Shown here: one piece after another, positions 7,494-14,903 of the stretch
Position numbering within the stretch: the stretch's first letter is position 1
Layout: each line of letters starts with the position of its first letter
Assembly: GCA_900547385.1 (NCBI GenBank)
Contig: URGQ01000024.1
Location: forward strand, 1 to 23,187
Reading direction: 5' to 3'
DNA from: an uncultured Oscillospiraceae bacterium
GTDB lineage: Bacteria; Bacillota; Clostridia; Oscillospirales; Ruminococcaceae
DNA: 23,187 nucleotides
The notes under the pieces: generated by a model
Told to the model about the DNA's origin: nothing
What the model saw: the letters and a program-made list of their open reading frames with translations, nothing else
Database searches by the model: none
Translations under genes and position numbers: made by a program

Positions 7494-7516
7494 TCCCCCG
7501 CTGGGTGGCGGGGGAG
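7484..7516 (-). terminator. Intrinsic terminator of the XRE regulator gene
   Basis: CTCCCCCGC (7493-7501) and GCGGGGGAG (7508-7516) form a 9-bp GC stem with a 6-nt loop, followed on the - strand by TTCTTTTTG. It lies about 15 bp after the stop codon. Confidence 0.85.
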
Positions 7517-7531
7517 GGAAGAGTTGGATCA

Positions 7532-8245
7532 TTATTTGCGGTCGGTGGGGGCATTGGCGGCCAGCACCCGCTTTTCGGCATTGGTGACAAGATTGAGCAG
7601 GGAGGTGGCGAACAGCGGGTAATCCCGGCTGAGGGATTCGGTGGAGAGAGCCAGGGCATCCGGGTGGGTGATGGGGTCCATGCCATCGGCAGGTTTACCG
7701 GCGGCGATCTGCTCGGCATTGGCCTGGCAGACCTGCATCATAGCGGCGGAATAGGGATGGGCGATCAGGCGGTTCAGCTTGAACATGGCGGGCTGGTTCT
7801 TCTCATTGGCGCCATGCAGGACGCGGAATGCCCGGTAGACCGCGAGCATCAGGAAATCGCTGACCTCGGTGACGAGGGCGCGGCTGCCGCTGCGGTTCAG
7901 GAGATCAAAGATGATATTAAGGGAATTGGTGATAAGCTTTTTATTAAGGGTGCACTGCACGCCATTGCGGAAGCTGTTCTCCTTGCCCGCGGCATCACTT
8001 TCCGGCAGTTCCTCGATGGTGAGGGTGAGGCCGTTGCGGTCCGGGGTACGACCCAGAATGTAATCGCAGGAGACCCCGTAGAAATCGGCGGCGCGCACCA
8101 GAAAATCAAGACCGCATTCCCGGATGCCGTTTTCGTAATGGGAAAGCAAAGCCTGGGAGACCCCAAGCTGCTGTGCGGCACTCTTTTGGCTGATGCCCTT
8201 TTCTTTTCTTAGGAGAGTAAGCAAACGGGAAAATTCCGCGGCCAC
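7532..8245 (-). CDS. XRE-family helix-turn-helix transcriptional regulator
   Basis: A 237-residue regulator. Residues 4-65 form a Cro/CI-type HTH (FSRLLTLLRKEKGISQKSAAQQLGVSQALLSHYENG) followed by FLVRAADFYGVSCDYILGR, typical of clostridial XRE proteins. The C-terminal 170 residues are mostly helical and match no domain I recognise. I chose GTG 8245: GAGGT lies 7 nt before it, and the strong promoter at 8289-8317 would start transcription near 8282, making the in-frame ATG at 8290 unusable. It is divergent from the phosphatase gene, a common layout for autoregulation or control of the neighbour. No operator symmetry was clearly seen. Confidence 0.88.
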   Translation of the reverse strand: MAAEFSRLLTLLRKEKGISQKSAAQQLGVSQALLSHYENGIRECGLDFLVRAADFYGVSCDYILGRTPDRNGLTLTIEELPESDAAGKENSFRNGVQCTLNKKLITNSLNIIFDLLNRSGSRALVTEVSDFLMLAVYRAFRVLHGANEKNQPAMFKLNRLIAHPYSAAMMQVCQANAEQIAAGKPADGMDPITHPDALALSTESLSRDYPLFATSLLNLVTNAEKRVLAANAPTDRK

Positions 8246-8288
8246 GGCGTACACCTCAAATCTAACATTATTACAGATAGTATAAATC

Positions 8289-8317
8289 ATTATAATGGGG
8301 AAAGGGACATTTGTAAA
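8289..8317 (-). promoter_or_regulatory. Promoter of the XRE regulator gene
   Basis: On the - strand TTTACA (8317-8312), 17-bp spacer, TATAAT (8294-8289). The -10 box overlaps the upstream in-frame ATG at 8290, which decides the start codon in favour of GTG 8245. Confidence 0.8.
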
Positions 8318-8408
8318 CCAAAAATGTCGAAGAAATGAAAGTTTCCTTAAAGTTTGTAAAATCCCATCAGAAATGCCCCGAAATTTTGTGATATTAAATA
8401 ATGAGGAG

Positions 8409-8437
8409 TTCCTTTCGCACCAAAACTGTGCTATAAT
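8409..8437 (+). promoter_or_regulatory. Extended -10 promoter of the phosphatase/DUF975 genes
   Basis: TGCTATAAT (8429-8437) is an extended -10. The -35 (around TTCCTT, 8409-8414) is weak, which an extended -10 can tolerate. Transcription would start near 8444, about 35 nt before the ATG. Confidence 0.65.
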
Positions 8438-8478
8438 ATTATCCGGAAAAAGGAAAGAATGCAGGAAGGAGAGCAGGC

Positions 8479-9135
8479 ATGAAGAACTATGTGCTGCACT
8501 TTATACGGCACGGCCGCACCGAACACCAGCGCCAGGGCGTCTATATGGGACGGCGCACCGGCTCCGAGCTTTCGGCTGAAGGGATAGGGGAGCTGCTGGC
8601 GCTGCGGCGGGAATATGACTACCCCTCGGCGGAGGTGGTATTCAGCAGCCCGCTGCCGCACTGTTTACAGACGGCGGATTTTCTCTACCCGGAGAGCCGG
8701 CTGATGGTGGTGGACGAGCTGGCGGAGATGGACTTCGGCAGCTACGAGGGCAAGAGCCTGGAAGAGCTGAAGGACGACCCGGAATTTGGCCGGTGGCTGG
8801 CGGATTCTCACCACCAGAAGCCCCCGGAGGGGGAAAGCGGCGAGGAGTTCTTGATAAGGATCCAGGCGGCGGTGGCCGCAATGATAGATTATATGGCGCA
8901 AAATGAGATCTTTGAGGCGGCGGTGGTGACCCATGGCGGTGTCATTGCTACGCTGATGTCCACCCTGGGGCTGCCGCGGCAGCCGCTGCAGTTCTGGAAA
9001 ACCAGCGGCGGGCGGGGCTTTACCTGCTTTGTGCACCCGCAGATCTGGCAGAACGACCACCTGATGGAGGTGGCGGGCATTCTGCCGCACGGGGCGGCGA
9101 CCGCCTGCGATAATGGGACCGAAAAGAAAGGATGA
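8479..9135 (+). CDS. Histidine phosphatase family protein (phosphoglycerate mutase-like)
   Basis: A 218-residue cytosolic enzyme of the histidine phosphatase superfamily, which cleaves phosphate esters through a phospho-histidine. RHG (10-12) gives nucleophile His11; the acid is probably in DELAEMDFGSYEG (79-91); the second catalytic His is 152 (VVTHGGV). The usual phosphate-binding motif S-x-L-x-R-A/C-x-Q-T-A reads SSPLPHCLQTA here, with His61 where Arg is normal. Substrate cannot be told; GpmB/CobC-like enzymes of this size act on many small phosphates. AAGGAGA is 6 nt before the ATG. It ends 6 bp before the DUF975 gene, so they form an operon. Confidence 0.9.
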   Translation: MKNYVLHFIRHGRTEHQRQGVYMGRRTGSELSAEGIGELLALRREYDYPSAEVVFSSPLPHCLQTADFLYPESRLMVVDELAEMDFGSYEGKSLEELKDDPEFGRWLADSHHQKPPEGESGEEFLIRIQAAVAAMIDYMAQNEIFEAAVVTHGGVIATLMSTLGLPRQPLQFWKTSGGRGFTCFVHPQIWQNDHLMEVAGILPHGAATACDNGTEKKG

Positions 9136-9141
9136 GGAACA

Positions 9142-10137
9142 ATGACGCTGAATAAGGCCATAAAATTTAACGCGAAAAAGTGCCTGAGGAATAACTGGGG
9201 CCGGGCCATTCTGATCTTTGTGATAATAGCGGCGGTGAGCGCGGTGCTGGGCGCCTTGGATAATGCGATTTTTTCCGCCCTTGGCTTTCACCGGGTGGAG
9301 ATCAGCATAGATCTGCTGCGGGGCGGCTATATGGAATGGTGGCTGGCGGAGGGCGCCGATGTGACCTGGTATGAGGTGGCGCTGAGCATCCTGCTTTCGC
9401 TGGTGCAGCTGAGCATTATGGCACCGCTGACATTGGGCGCCGCCAACTGGGCGCTGGAGCTTTCCGATGGGCGTAGCAATTCCATTGGGGAGCTGTTCTG
9501 GGCCTTTGATAACGCGGCGTGGTACCGCAGCGTATGGATGAGCATTACCGTGGCGGTAAAGACGGGGCTGTTCGCTATCGCGGTGGAGGCGATCCCGACG
9601 GCGATGATGGCGATAGGCGCGGCCAACCTGTGGGAGAACCGCTCCCTGGGGGTGCCGCTGGTGGTCATCGGCAGTGTGCTGATGCTGGTGGCGCTGCCCT
9701 TTACCTGGTGGTTTGGCGCGCGGTACATGGCGGCCAACCTGCTGCTGTGCGACCGGTACTACTACACCGTAAAAGAGGCGACAAGGCTTTCGGTAGCGCT
9801 GACCCGCGGCCGCCGCTGGCAGATCGTAGGATTTTACCTTTCCTTCCTGCCGTGGTACCTGCTGTGCTGCCTGGTGCTCCCGCTTCTGTATGTCATCCCC
9901 TATGTGGCGGTGGCCGGCACCATGATGGCCCGGTATCTTTTTGAGGACTATCTGCTGGGGCAGAAGAAGCTGGATGTTTCCGACCCGGATCAGCTCATCA
10001 TTGATGATGTGGCGCCGGAGGATTACCACAAGGCCCGTGAGGAGCAGGGAATGGAGGCTCCGGCCCCTGCCGAGGAGCCGTTCACCGCGCCGGAGGAGGC
10101 CCCGGAGGAGGATAACGGCGGCATAGCGGAGCTGTAA
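9142..10137 (+). CDS. DUF975-like integral membrane protein
   Basis: A 331-residue multi-spanning membrane protein. Hydrophobic segments are visible at about 22-45, 80-105, 133-157, 168-192 and 230-265 (FYLSFLPWYLLCCLVLPLLYVIPYVAVAGTMMARYLF); the last, with its SFLPWYLL and PYVAVA words, is reminiscent of the DUF975 family. The C-terminal 60 residues are cytosolic, rich in Glu, Pro and Ala. Function is unknown for the family. It is cotranscribed with the phosphatase 6 bp upstream and followed by a strong terminator. Family assignment is moderate. Confidence 0.75.
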   Translation: MTLNKAIKFNAKKCLRNNWGRAILIFVIIAAVSAVLGALDNAIFSALGFHRVEISIDLLRGGYMEWWLAEGADVTWYEVALSILLSLVQLSIMAPLTLGAANWALELSDGRSNSIGELFWAFDNAAWYRSVWMSITVAVKTGLFAIAVEAIPTAMMAIGAANLWENRSLGVPLVVIGSVLMLVALPFTWWFGARYMAANLLLCDRYYYTVKEATRLSVALTRGRRWQIVGFYLSFLPWYLLCCLVLPLLYVIPYVAVAGTMMARYLFEDYLLGQKKLDVSDPDQLIIDDVAPEDYHKAREEQGMEAPAPAEEPFTAPEEAPEEDNGGIAEL

Positions 10138-10156
10138 ACCGAATAGACGGCAAAAG

Positions 10157-10186
10157 CAAGAGCCCCTGCGAGGGGGCTCTTTTTTG
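10157..10186. terminator. Strong intrinsic terminator after the DUF975 gene
   Basis: AGAGCCCC (10159-10166) pairs with GGGGCTCT (10173-10180), followed by TTTTT on +. The reverse strand gives a hairpin with a poorer T-tract, so it may also end cls transcripts. Confidence 0.9.
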
Positions 10187-10208
10187 CAGTTTGTAAAAGG
10201 GGATGGGG

Positions 10209-10291
10209 CCAGGCGGCGCGGCGAAGCGGGGGAGGGCCGTCCCGCCCCGCAGGGGCGGCGGCCCGAGAGACAGCGCAGCCGTGCCGCCTGG
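10209..10291. repeat. GC-rich structured intergenic element, copy 2
   Basis: A 14-bp outer stem joins 10209-10222 with 10278-10291 (one G-T pair). Inside, GGGCCG (10234-10239) pairs with CGGCCC (10259-10264), and CCGCCCC (10242-10248) with GGGGCGG (10252-10258) around a GCA loop. Purine-rich joints link them. It abuts the cls stop codon, so it would be in the cls 3' UTR and before the shared terminator. Confidence 0.7.
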
Positions 10292-10293
10292 GA

Positions 10294-11826
10294 TTACATG
10301 AGGGGGGCCAGTAGCTTAAGCAGGGCGCACAGGGCACTGGTGCCGCGCAGTTTGCTGCGGAGCTCCTCAATGGTGATGAGGCGGCTTTTTTCCAGGGTCT
10401 CGTCGATGTCCTTTTTGATCTCGGCAAGGACGGGGGTATGGTACAGCAGCACGGCGTTTTCGTAGTGGAGGTACAGGCTGCGGTAATCCAGGTTGGCGGT
10501 GCCTACCATGGCTGCCTCGTCATCGCACAGGCACATTTTGGCGTGGATGAAGCCAGGCTGATACTCATAGATCTTGACGCCGCTTTGGATGAGGGTCTGG
10601 TAATAGGAGCGGCTGACCATGTGGACATACCATTTATCCGGGTGGGAGGGGGTGATGATACGGACATCCACGCCGCTTTCCGCCGCGGTTTTCAGGGTGG
10701 TGACAAATTCATTATCCAGGATGAGGTAGGGTGTGGTGATATATACATAGTGGTCCGCCCGCTGGATGAGGTGCAGATAGGCATTCTCCGCCACATTAAA
10801 GTGATCCAGGGGGGAATCGGGGTAGGGCTGCACATAGCCCTGCGCCGGGAGCGCCCGCGCGGTGAGGTATTCCTCCTCGGGACGATCGAGGGTATCGCTG
10901 CCGGCGTTCAAGGTCCACTGCTGGAGGAACATACGGGTAAGGCTGCGCACCGCGGCGCCACGCAACAGCACGGAGGTATCCTTCCAGTGGCCGAAACGCT
11001 CCACCTTATTGATGTATTCATCGGCCAGGTTGATGCCGCCGGTGAAGCCTACCTGGCCATCGATGACACAGATCTTGCGGTGGTCGCGGTAATTAAGGCT
11101 GGGATCCATGTTGGGGCGCATGGGGTTATACGGAACAGCCTTGATATTAAAGCCGGCCAGCTCCCGGGGATAGCTGGCGGAAAGCCGCTGGATGCAGCCG
11201 AAGTCATCGTAGATGACGCAGACCTCCACCCCGGCGGCGGCCCGCTCCCGCAGAATTTCCAGGATGGAATCCCACATCAGGCCTTTTTCGAGGATGAAAT
11301 ACTCGAGGAAGATGAATTTCTTGGCCTTGGGCAGCTCCCGCATCAGCTGGCGGAAGAAATCCTCGCCCAGAGGGGCGTATTCCACCTGGGTGCCGCCATA
11401 GGCCGGGAAGCCGGAGATATTGCGGATATAATCGGTGAGGACGCGGTGGTGGTGGTATTGCTCCAGCAGGGCGGCGGTGTCGCCTTCCTCAGCGGTAAAG
11501 AGCGCCGGGTGGGCCGCTTCATTGGCGGCGATCTTCTCCCAGTAGCGGTGGGGCAGTGTTTTATTGCCGAACTTGAGGTAGAAGAACCAGCCCACCACCG
11601 GCAGCGTCATGATGAGGATGATCCAGGTGATCTTGTAGGAGGGGTTATCATCCTTGGCGACCAGCCAGATGACAATGATAAGGCTGAACAGCACAAAGGC
11701 GGCGTAAAGATAGGTGGAGTAGCTGCTGATATTGAACAGGATAACGGCGAAGATGCCGATTTGGACCACGATGAGCAGAGAGAACCAGAACACCCTGCTG
11801 ATGAGGAAGCGCAATATTTTTTTCAT
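10294..11826 (-). CDS. cls: Cardiolipin synthase (phospholipase D family)
   Basis: A 510-residue membrane enzyme that joins two phosphatidylglycerol molecules into cardiolipin and glycerol. Two N-terminal membrane segments (about 11-32 and 39-57) precede a PLDNc-like region (NPSYKITWIILIMTLPVVGWFFYLKFG, 61-87). Both HKD motifs are intact: His249-x-Lys251-x4-Asp256 (HRKICVID) and His428-x-Lys430-x4-Asp435 (HAKMCLCD) followed by GTANLDYRS. Length matches bacterial Cls. The ATG has GGAAAGG about 9 nt upstream. It is convergent with the DUF975 gene and divergent from the DUF1294 gene; no clear - strand promoter was recognised in the 168-bp gap. Confidence 0.97.
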   Translation of the reverse strand: MKKILRFLISRVFWFSLLIVVQIGIFAVILFNISSYSTYLYAAFVLFSLIIVIWLVAKDDNPSYKITWIILIMTLPVVGWFFYLKFGNKTLPHRYWEKIAANEAAHPALFTAEEGDTAALLEQYHHHRVLTDYIRNISGFPAYGGTQVEYAPLGEDFFRQLMRELPKAKKFIFLEYFILEKGLMWDSILEILRERAAAGVEVCVIYDDFGCIQRLSASYPRELAGFNIKAVPYNPMRPNMDPSLNYRDHRKICVIDGQVGFTGGINLADEYINKVERFGHWKDTSVLLRGAAVRSLTRMFLQQWTLNAGSDTLDRPEEEYLTARALPAQGYVQPYPDSPLDHFNVAENAYLHLIQRADHYVYITTPYLILDNEFVTTLKTAAESGVDVRIITPSHPDKWYVHMVSRSYYQTLIQSGVKIYEYQPGFIHAKMCLCDDEAAMVGTANLDYRSLYLHYENAVLLYHTPVLAEIKKDIDETLEKSRLITIEELRSKLRGTSALCALLKLLAPLM

Positions 11827-11871
11827 GCCGCACCGCCTTTCCCGAAAAATGCCGAATGACTATATTACAAG

Positions 11872-11965
11872 TGTTATAATATGCTATATCTATTTTACAT
11901 CAATTAGAGGGAGCTTGTCAAACCACAGAGAGGGGCTGGTGTGCCAAAGGAAAAGGGTGTATAAT
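11872..11965 (+). promoter_or_regulatory. Candidate promoters for the DUF1294 gene
   Basis: Two candidate -10 boxes point to the DUF1294 gene: an extended -10 TGTTATAAT (11872-11880) and TATAAT (11960-11965), 30 bp from the ATG. Neither has a good -35. The segment 11827-11994 is AT-rich and otherwise shows nothing I can assign. Confidence 0.4.
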
Positions 11966-11994
11966 GGGCAAAGAAACGCAAGGGAGGCGGGAAT

Positions 11995-12291
11995 ATGCCG
12001 TGGAGCGAATGGATAAAGGAGCCGGTATGCTGGCTGGTGTGCTATCTTATTATCGCCAATTTGGCGGGCTTTGCTATGATGGGAATCGATAAATATAAAG
12101 CGAAGCATGAGCGTTGGCGCATCCGGGAGCGGACGCTGATGCTGACGGCCGCTTTGGGCGGCTCGGTGGGAGTGTTCTGCGGGATGCGGGTATTCCACCA
12201 CAAGACGCTGCACAAGCTGTTCCGCTGGGGCGTGCCGGCCATTATGGCGGTACAGGCGGCGCTGGCCGTGTATCTTATCTGGTTCCGGTAA
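11995..12291 (+). CDS. DUF1294 small membrane protein
   Basis: A 98-residue protein with the full DUF1294 pattern: AGFAMMGIDKYKAKHERWRIRE, then LTAALGGSVGVFCGM, then VFHHKTLHKLFRWG. Three hydrophobic segments are visible (about 9-30, 48-63 and 76-96). The family has no established function. AAGGGAGG lies 7 nt before the ATG. It is a single-gene unit ended by a very strong terminator. Confidence 0.92.
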   Translation: MPWSEWIKEPVCWLVCYLIIANLAGFAMMGIDKYKAKHERWRIRERTLMLTAALGGSVGVFCGMRVFHHKTLHKLFRWGVPAIMAVQAALAVYLIWFR

Positions 12292-12307
12292 AAGAAATAA
12301 AAGAAGC

Positions 12308-12341
12308 AGAAAAACCGCCGCATTACTGCGGCGGTTTTTCT
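12308..12341. terminator. Strong bidirectional intrinsic terminator
   Basis: AAAAACCGCCGCA (12310-12322) and TGCGGCGGTTTTT (12327-12339) are perfect complements around TTAC. A/T tracts on both sides make it work in both directions: it ends the DUF1294 mRNA on + and could end a - strand transcript starting near 12446. Confidence 0.93.
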
Positions 12342-12446
12342 GTGCTTGTGACAATTGTGTGATAGAGGTAAGAGAGAGGTTAATGTGTTGACTGTAATCT
12401 GAGGGTTTTTGAGGAGGTCAGCTAAGGGTTTTTGTTCCCTTGCTGT
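12310..12446 (-). ncRNA. Candidate small RNA with C-rich loop
   Basis: A - strand TATAAT (12458-12453) with a weak, distant -35 (TTTACA at 12484-12479, spacer 20) would start an RNA near 12446. About 135 nt later it meets the strong terminator. No reading frame with an RBS was seen. The RNA could form AAGGG/CCCTT and then CTGA/TCAG enclosing a 15-nt loop containing CCUCC and ACCC, a motif class known to pair with Shine-Dalgarno sequences in Firmicute sRNAs. CAAAAACCCTYAG occurs twice. Speculative; the rest of the gap 12342-12630 is AT-rich without other signals. Confidence 0.35.
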
Positions 12447-12630
12447 GATTTTATTATAGAGCATCGCAAAGGAAAAGTTGTAAAGCGTTTATGAACAATA
12501 AATGAAACTTTTTTGGGAAATTTAACACAAAATCGTGAACAAGGCTATTCGGAGAGATTTCACAAAGGAAAATGGCGTTTTGGCTAAAACATAACAAGCA
12601 TTTTGCAGCAAAATATATGAAAAACAAGGA

Positions 12631-12659
12631 TTGACAGCGGGCCGCGGCGTGATTATAAT
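12631..12659 (+). promoter_or_regulatory. Perfect consensus promoter of the MATE gene
   Basis: TTGACA (12631-12636), exactly 17 bp, TATAAT (12654-12659). The spacer is unusually GC-rich. CTAA-TTTG-TTAG (12662-12673) overlaps the expected start near 12666 and could be a small operator. Confidence 0.92.
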
Positions 12660-12690
12660 GACTAATTTGTTAGAGGAATAAAAATGCGAA

Positions 12691-12707
12691 AGGCCGGGGA
12701 ACGGCCT
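12691..12707 (+). promoter_or_regulatory. Leader hairpin next to the MATE ribosome binding site
   Basis: AGGCCG (12691-12696) pairs with CGGCCT (12702-12707) around GGGAA, ending 2 nt before the GGAG Shine-Dalgarno (12710-12713). It could shield the RBS or stabilise the mRNA. Confidence 0.45.
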
Positions 12708-12721
12708 GTGGAGTGAAGAAT

Positions 12722-14173
12722 ATGAATGAGAAAACAGCCCGATTTTCCCTGCGGGGGCTTTTTCAGCCGCGGGACCTGACAGAGGGCACCCCCTGGAAGA
12801 CGATCCTGGCCTTTGCGCTGCCCATTATCATCAGTTACCTGCTGCAGCAGGTGTATACCATCAGCGATGCGGCCATAGTGGGGCAGACGCTGACCGCCGG
12901 TGAGGTGGCCGGGGTGAATGATACCACCTCCATTATCTTTATCTTTTTGCAGTTCGCGTTTGGCGTCAGCGCGGGTTTTTGCGTGGTGACGGCCGCGGAG
13001 GTGGGCGCCCACCATGAAGCCGGGGTACGGCGCTCGCTGGCGGCGCAGATCCTGCTTTCGGCGGCGCTGACGGTGCTGCTGACCGGGCTGGCACTGCTGC
13101 TTTTGAAGCCGATGCTGGCGTGGATCAATGTGACGCCGGAAAGCCCGGAGGTGTACCGCGCGGCCCATACCTACTGCGCTATCATCTTTGCGGGCATCGG
13201 GGCGCAGCTTTTCTATAATTTTATCTGCTCTTTTTTACGCAGCATGGGGGATTCGGTAACGCCGCTTTTGTTCCTGCTGTTTTCCACCATCCTCAATATC
13301 GGGCTGGACCTTTTGTTCATTGTGTCCTTCCATTGGGGTGTTGCCGGGGCGGCCATTGCCACGGTGGCGGCACAGCTTATCAGTACGGTGGGGTGCTTTC
13401 TTTACGCGTTTATAAAGTACCCCAAGCTGCGGCTCCACAGGGAGGACTGGCAGGTGACGCTGGGAGATATGCGGTGGCACCTGGGGCAGGGTATCCCGCT
13501 GGGACTGCAGTTTTCGGTGCTGGCTGTAGGCATCATCGTGATGCAGAGCGTGGTGGTGAAGTTCGATATCCTGGAGGGGGAGATGATCTCCAACGCGGCG
13601 CAGAATGGCTTTGGCGCGGCGAATAAGCTTAACAATCTGCTGATGACCCCGATGAACGGCCTGGGCACGGCCATGACCAGCTATACGGCCCAGAACATGG
13701 GCGCCGGGCAGCCGGAGCGCATCAAAAAGGGAACGCTGCAGGCGCTGGCGATGGTATCCATCCTGGCGGGCATCTCCATTGCGATTGGGCTGGGGCTTTC
13801 CTTTGGCGGCAGCTACCTGCGCATCTTCCTAAGCGTCGATAAGGTGACGGCCGAAACGATGCGCTATGGCAATACCTATCTATATGTGGATCTGGCGATG
13901 TATCTCTTTTTGGGGTTCATCTTTGTGGTGCGCAACTGTGTGCAGGGCATCGGGCTTTCGCGGTTTATCCTGGGGGCAGGTACCGCGGAGCTTCTGGCCC
14001 GGGTGGCGGTGTGCCTGCTGCTGCCGGCGGCCTTTGCGGGCGGGGAGGTAACAGCGGCGGCCCCGGCGATTTCCTTCTACGCGCTATGCGCGGCGGACCC
14101 AGCGGCCTGGATGGCGGCGGATGCCGTGCTGATGATCCCCTTCCTGCGGGATATTATGAGAAAATGGCAGTGA
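12722..14173 (+). CDS. MATE-family efflux transporter
   Basis: A 483-residue multidrug and toxin extrusion transporter, expected to export cationic compounds using a Na+ or H+ gradient. About twelve hydrophobic segments are visible. Family marks include TPWKTILAFALPIIISYLLQQVYTISDAAIVGQ at the N terminus, LRSMGDSVTPLLFLLFSTILNIGLDLLFI mid-protein, and NGFGAANKLNNLLMTPMNGLGTAMTSYTAQNMGAGQPERIKKG in the second half. ATG 12722 is chosen because GGAG is 8 nt upstream; GTG 12713 would overlap that SD. Its consensus promoter predicts strong transcription unless repressed. Substrate is unknown. Confidence 0.95.
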   Translation: MNEKTARFSLRGLFQPRDLTEGTPWKTILAFALPIIISYLLQQVYTISDAAIVGQTLTAGEVAGVNDTTSIIFIFLQFAFGVSAGFCVVTAAEVGAHHEAGVRRSLAAQILLSAALTVLLTGLALLLLKPMLAWINVTPESPEVYRAAHTYCAIIFAGIGAQLFYNFICSFLRSMGDSVTPLLFLLFSTILNIGLDLLFIVSFHWGVAGAAIATVAAQLISTVGCFLYAFIKYPKLRLHREDWQVTLGDMRWHLGQGIPLGLQFSVLAVGIIVMQSVVVKFDILEGEMISNAAQNGFGAANKLNNLLMTPMNGLGTAMTSYTAQNMGAGQPERIKKGTLQALAMVSILAGISIAIGLGLSFGGSYLRIFLSVDKVTAETMRYGNTYLYVDLAMYLFLGFIFVVRNCVQGIGLSRFILGAGTAELLARVAVCLLLPAAFAGGEVTAAAPAISFYALCAADPAAWMAADAVLMIPFLRDIMRKWQ

Positions 14174-14188
14174 GAGCTGCCGTTTTTT
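14166..14188 (+). terminator. Terminator overlapping the MATE stop codon
   Basis: GGCAG (14166-14170) pairs with CTGCC (14177-14181) and TTTTTT follows (14183-14188). The TGA stop lies in the loop. The stem is short, so read-through into lexA is possible. Confidence 0.6.
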
Positions 14189-14228
14189 CTTATCCGCAGG
14201 GAGGAAAAAATTTCTTCTTATTTTGATA

Positions 14229-14267
14229 AAACAAATGTTTGCAATTTAAGAACATATGTGCTATACT
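14229..14267 (+). promoter_or_regulatory. lexA promoter with two LexA (SOS) boxes
   Basis: TTGCAA (14239-14244), 17 bp, extended -10 TGCTATACT (14259-14267). GAAC-ATAT-GTGC (14250-14261) differs by one base from the Gram-positive SOS core GAAC-N4-GTTC and fills the spacer between -35 and -10. A second near-match AAAC-AAAT-GTTT (14229-14240) overlaps the -35. LexA bound to either would block RNA polymerase, giving autoregulation. Confidence 0.8.
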
Positions 14268-14298
14268 ACTTTTAGAAACAGATAAGGGAGGCCGTGCT

Positions 14299-14880
14299 AT
14301 GCAGGAAATCAGCCAAAAAGCCCGCCAGGTGCTGGAGTATCTGACCCAGAGAGAGAGCAGCATTCCGCCCACGGTGCGGGAGATCGGTGCTGCTTTGCAG
14401 ATCAAATCCACCTCGACCGTCCACAAGTATCTGACGGAGCTTGCCGCCGCCGGGTACATCGAAAAGGGCGATAAGATGAACCGTGCTATATCCCTGCCGC
14501 AGCAGCAGAGCGCCAAGGTGCCGCTACTGGGCGTGGTCACCGCCGGCCAGCCTATTCTGGCGGTGGAGGACATTGAGGGTTATGTGCCCTACCAGGGCGG
14601 CCGTTACCCCGCCAATGAGCTGTTTGCGCTGCGGGTCCGCGGTGAGTCCATGATCGAGGCGGGGATCCTCAGTGGGGATATTATTATCGTGCACCGCACG
14701 CCCGCGGCCCAGAATGGGGAGATCGTGGTGGCGCTGGTGGATGATGAAGCCACCGTCAAGCGCTTCTACAAGGAAAACGGGCATTACCGCCTGCAGCCGG
14801 AAAACAGCACCATGGAGCCCATTATTGTGGATTCGGTGCTGATCCTGGGCAAGGTGGTAGCACTGCTGCGGGAATACTAA
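14299..14880 (+). CDS. lexA: LexA repressor of the SOS response
   Basis: A 193-residue repressor that binds SOS boxes and cleaves itself when RecA filaments form. The N-terminal winged HTH spans 1-65 (PPTVREIGAALQIKSTSTVHKYLTEL). The cleavage site is Ala82-Gly83 (VVTAGQP), the catalytic Ser117 lies in RGESMIEAGI and Lys154 in ATVKRFYKE. Length is slightly below the 200-205 usual for LexA. I chose ATG 14299 because AAGGGAGG is 7-8 nt upstream and MQEISQKARQ is the normal N terminus. Its operator is in its own promoter. No clear terminator follows except the hairpin at 15008-15050. Confidence 0.97.
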   Translation: MQEISQKARQVLEYLTQRESSIPPTVREIGAALQIKSTSTVHKYLTELAAAGYIEKGDKMNRAISLPQQQSAKVPLLGVVTAGQPILAVEDIEGYVPYQGGRYPANELFALRVRGESMIEAGILSGDIIIVHRTPAAQNGEIVVALVDDEATVKRFYKENGHYRLQPENSTMEPIIVDSVLILGKVVALLREY

Positions 14881-14903
14881 GAAAAAGTCCGCAAAAAAGG
14901 CGG

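Noticed and set aside
8246..8290. In-frame ATG start at 8290 for the XRE regulator
   Set aside because: It overlaps the -10 box of the gene's own promoter and has no SD; GTG 8245 has a GAGGT at good spacing.
14239..14298. Longer in-frame start for lexA
   Set aside because: It would begin inside the lexA promoter and operator; ATG 14299 has a strong SD and the normal LexA N terminus.
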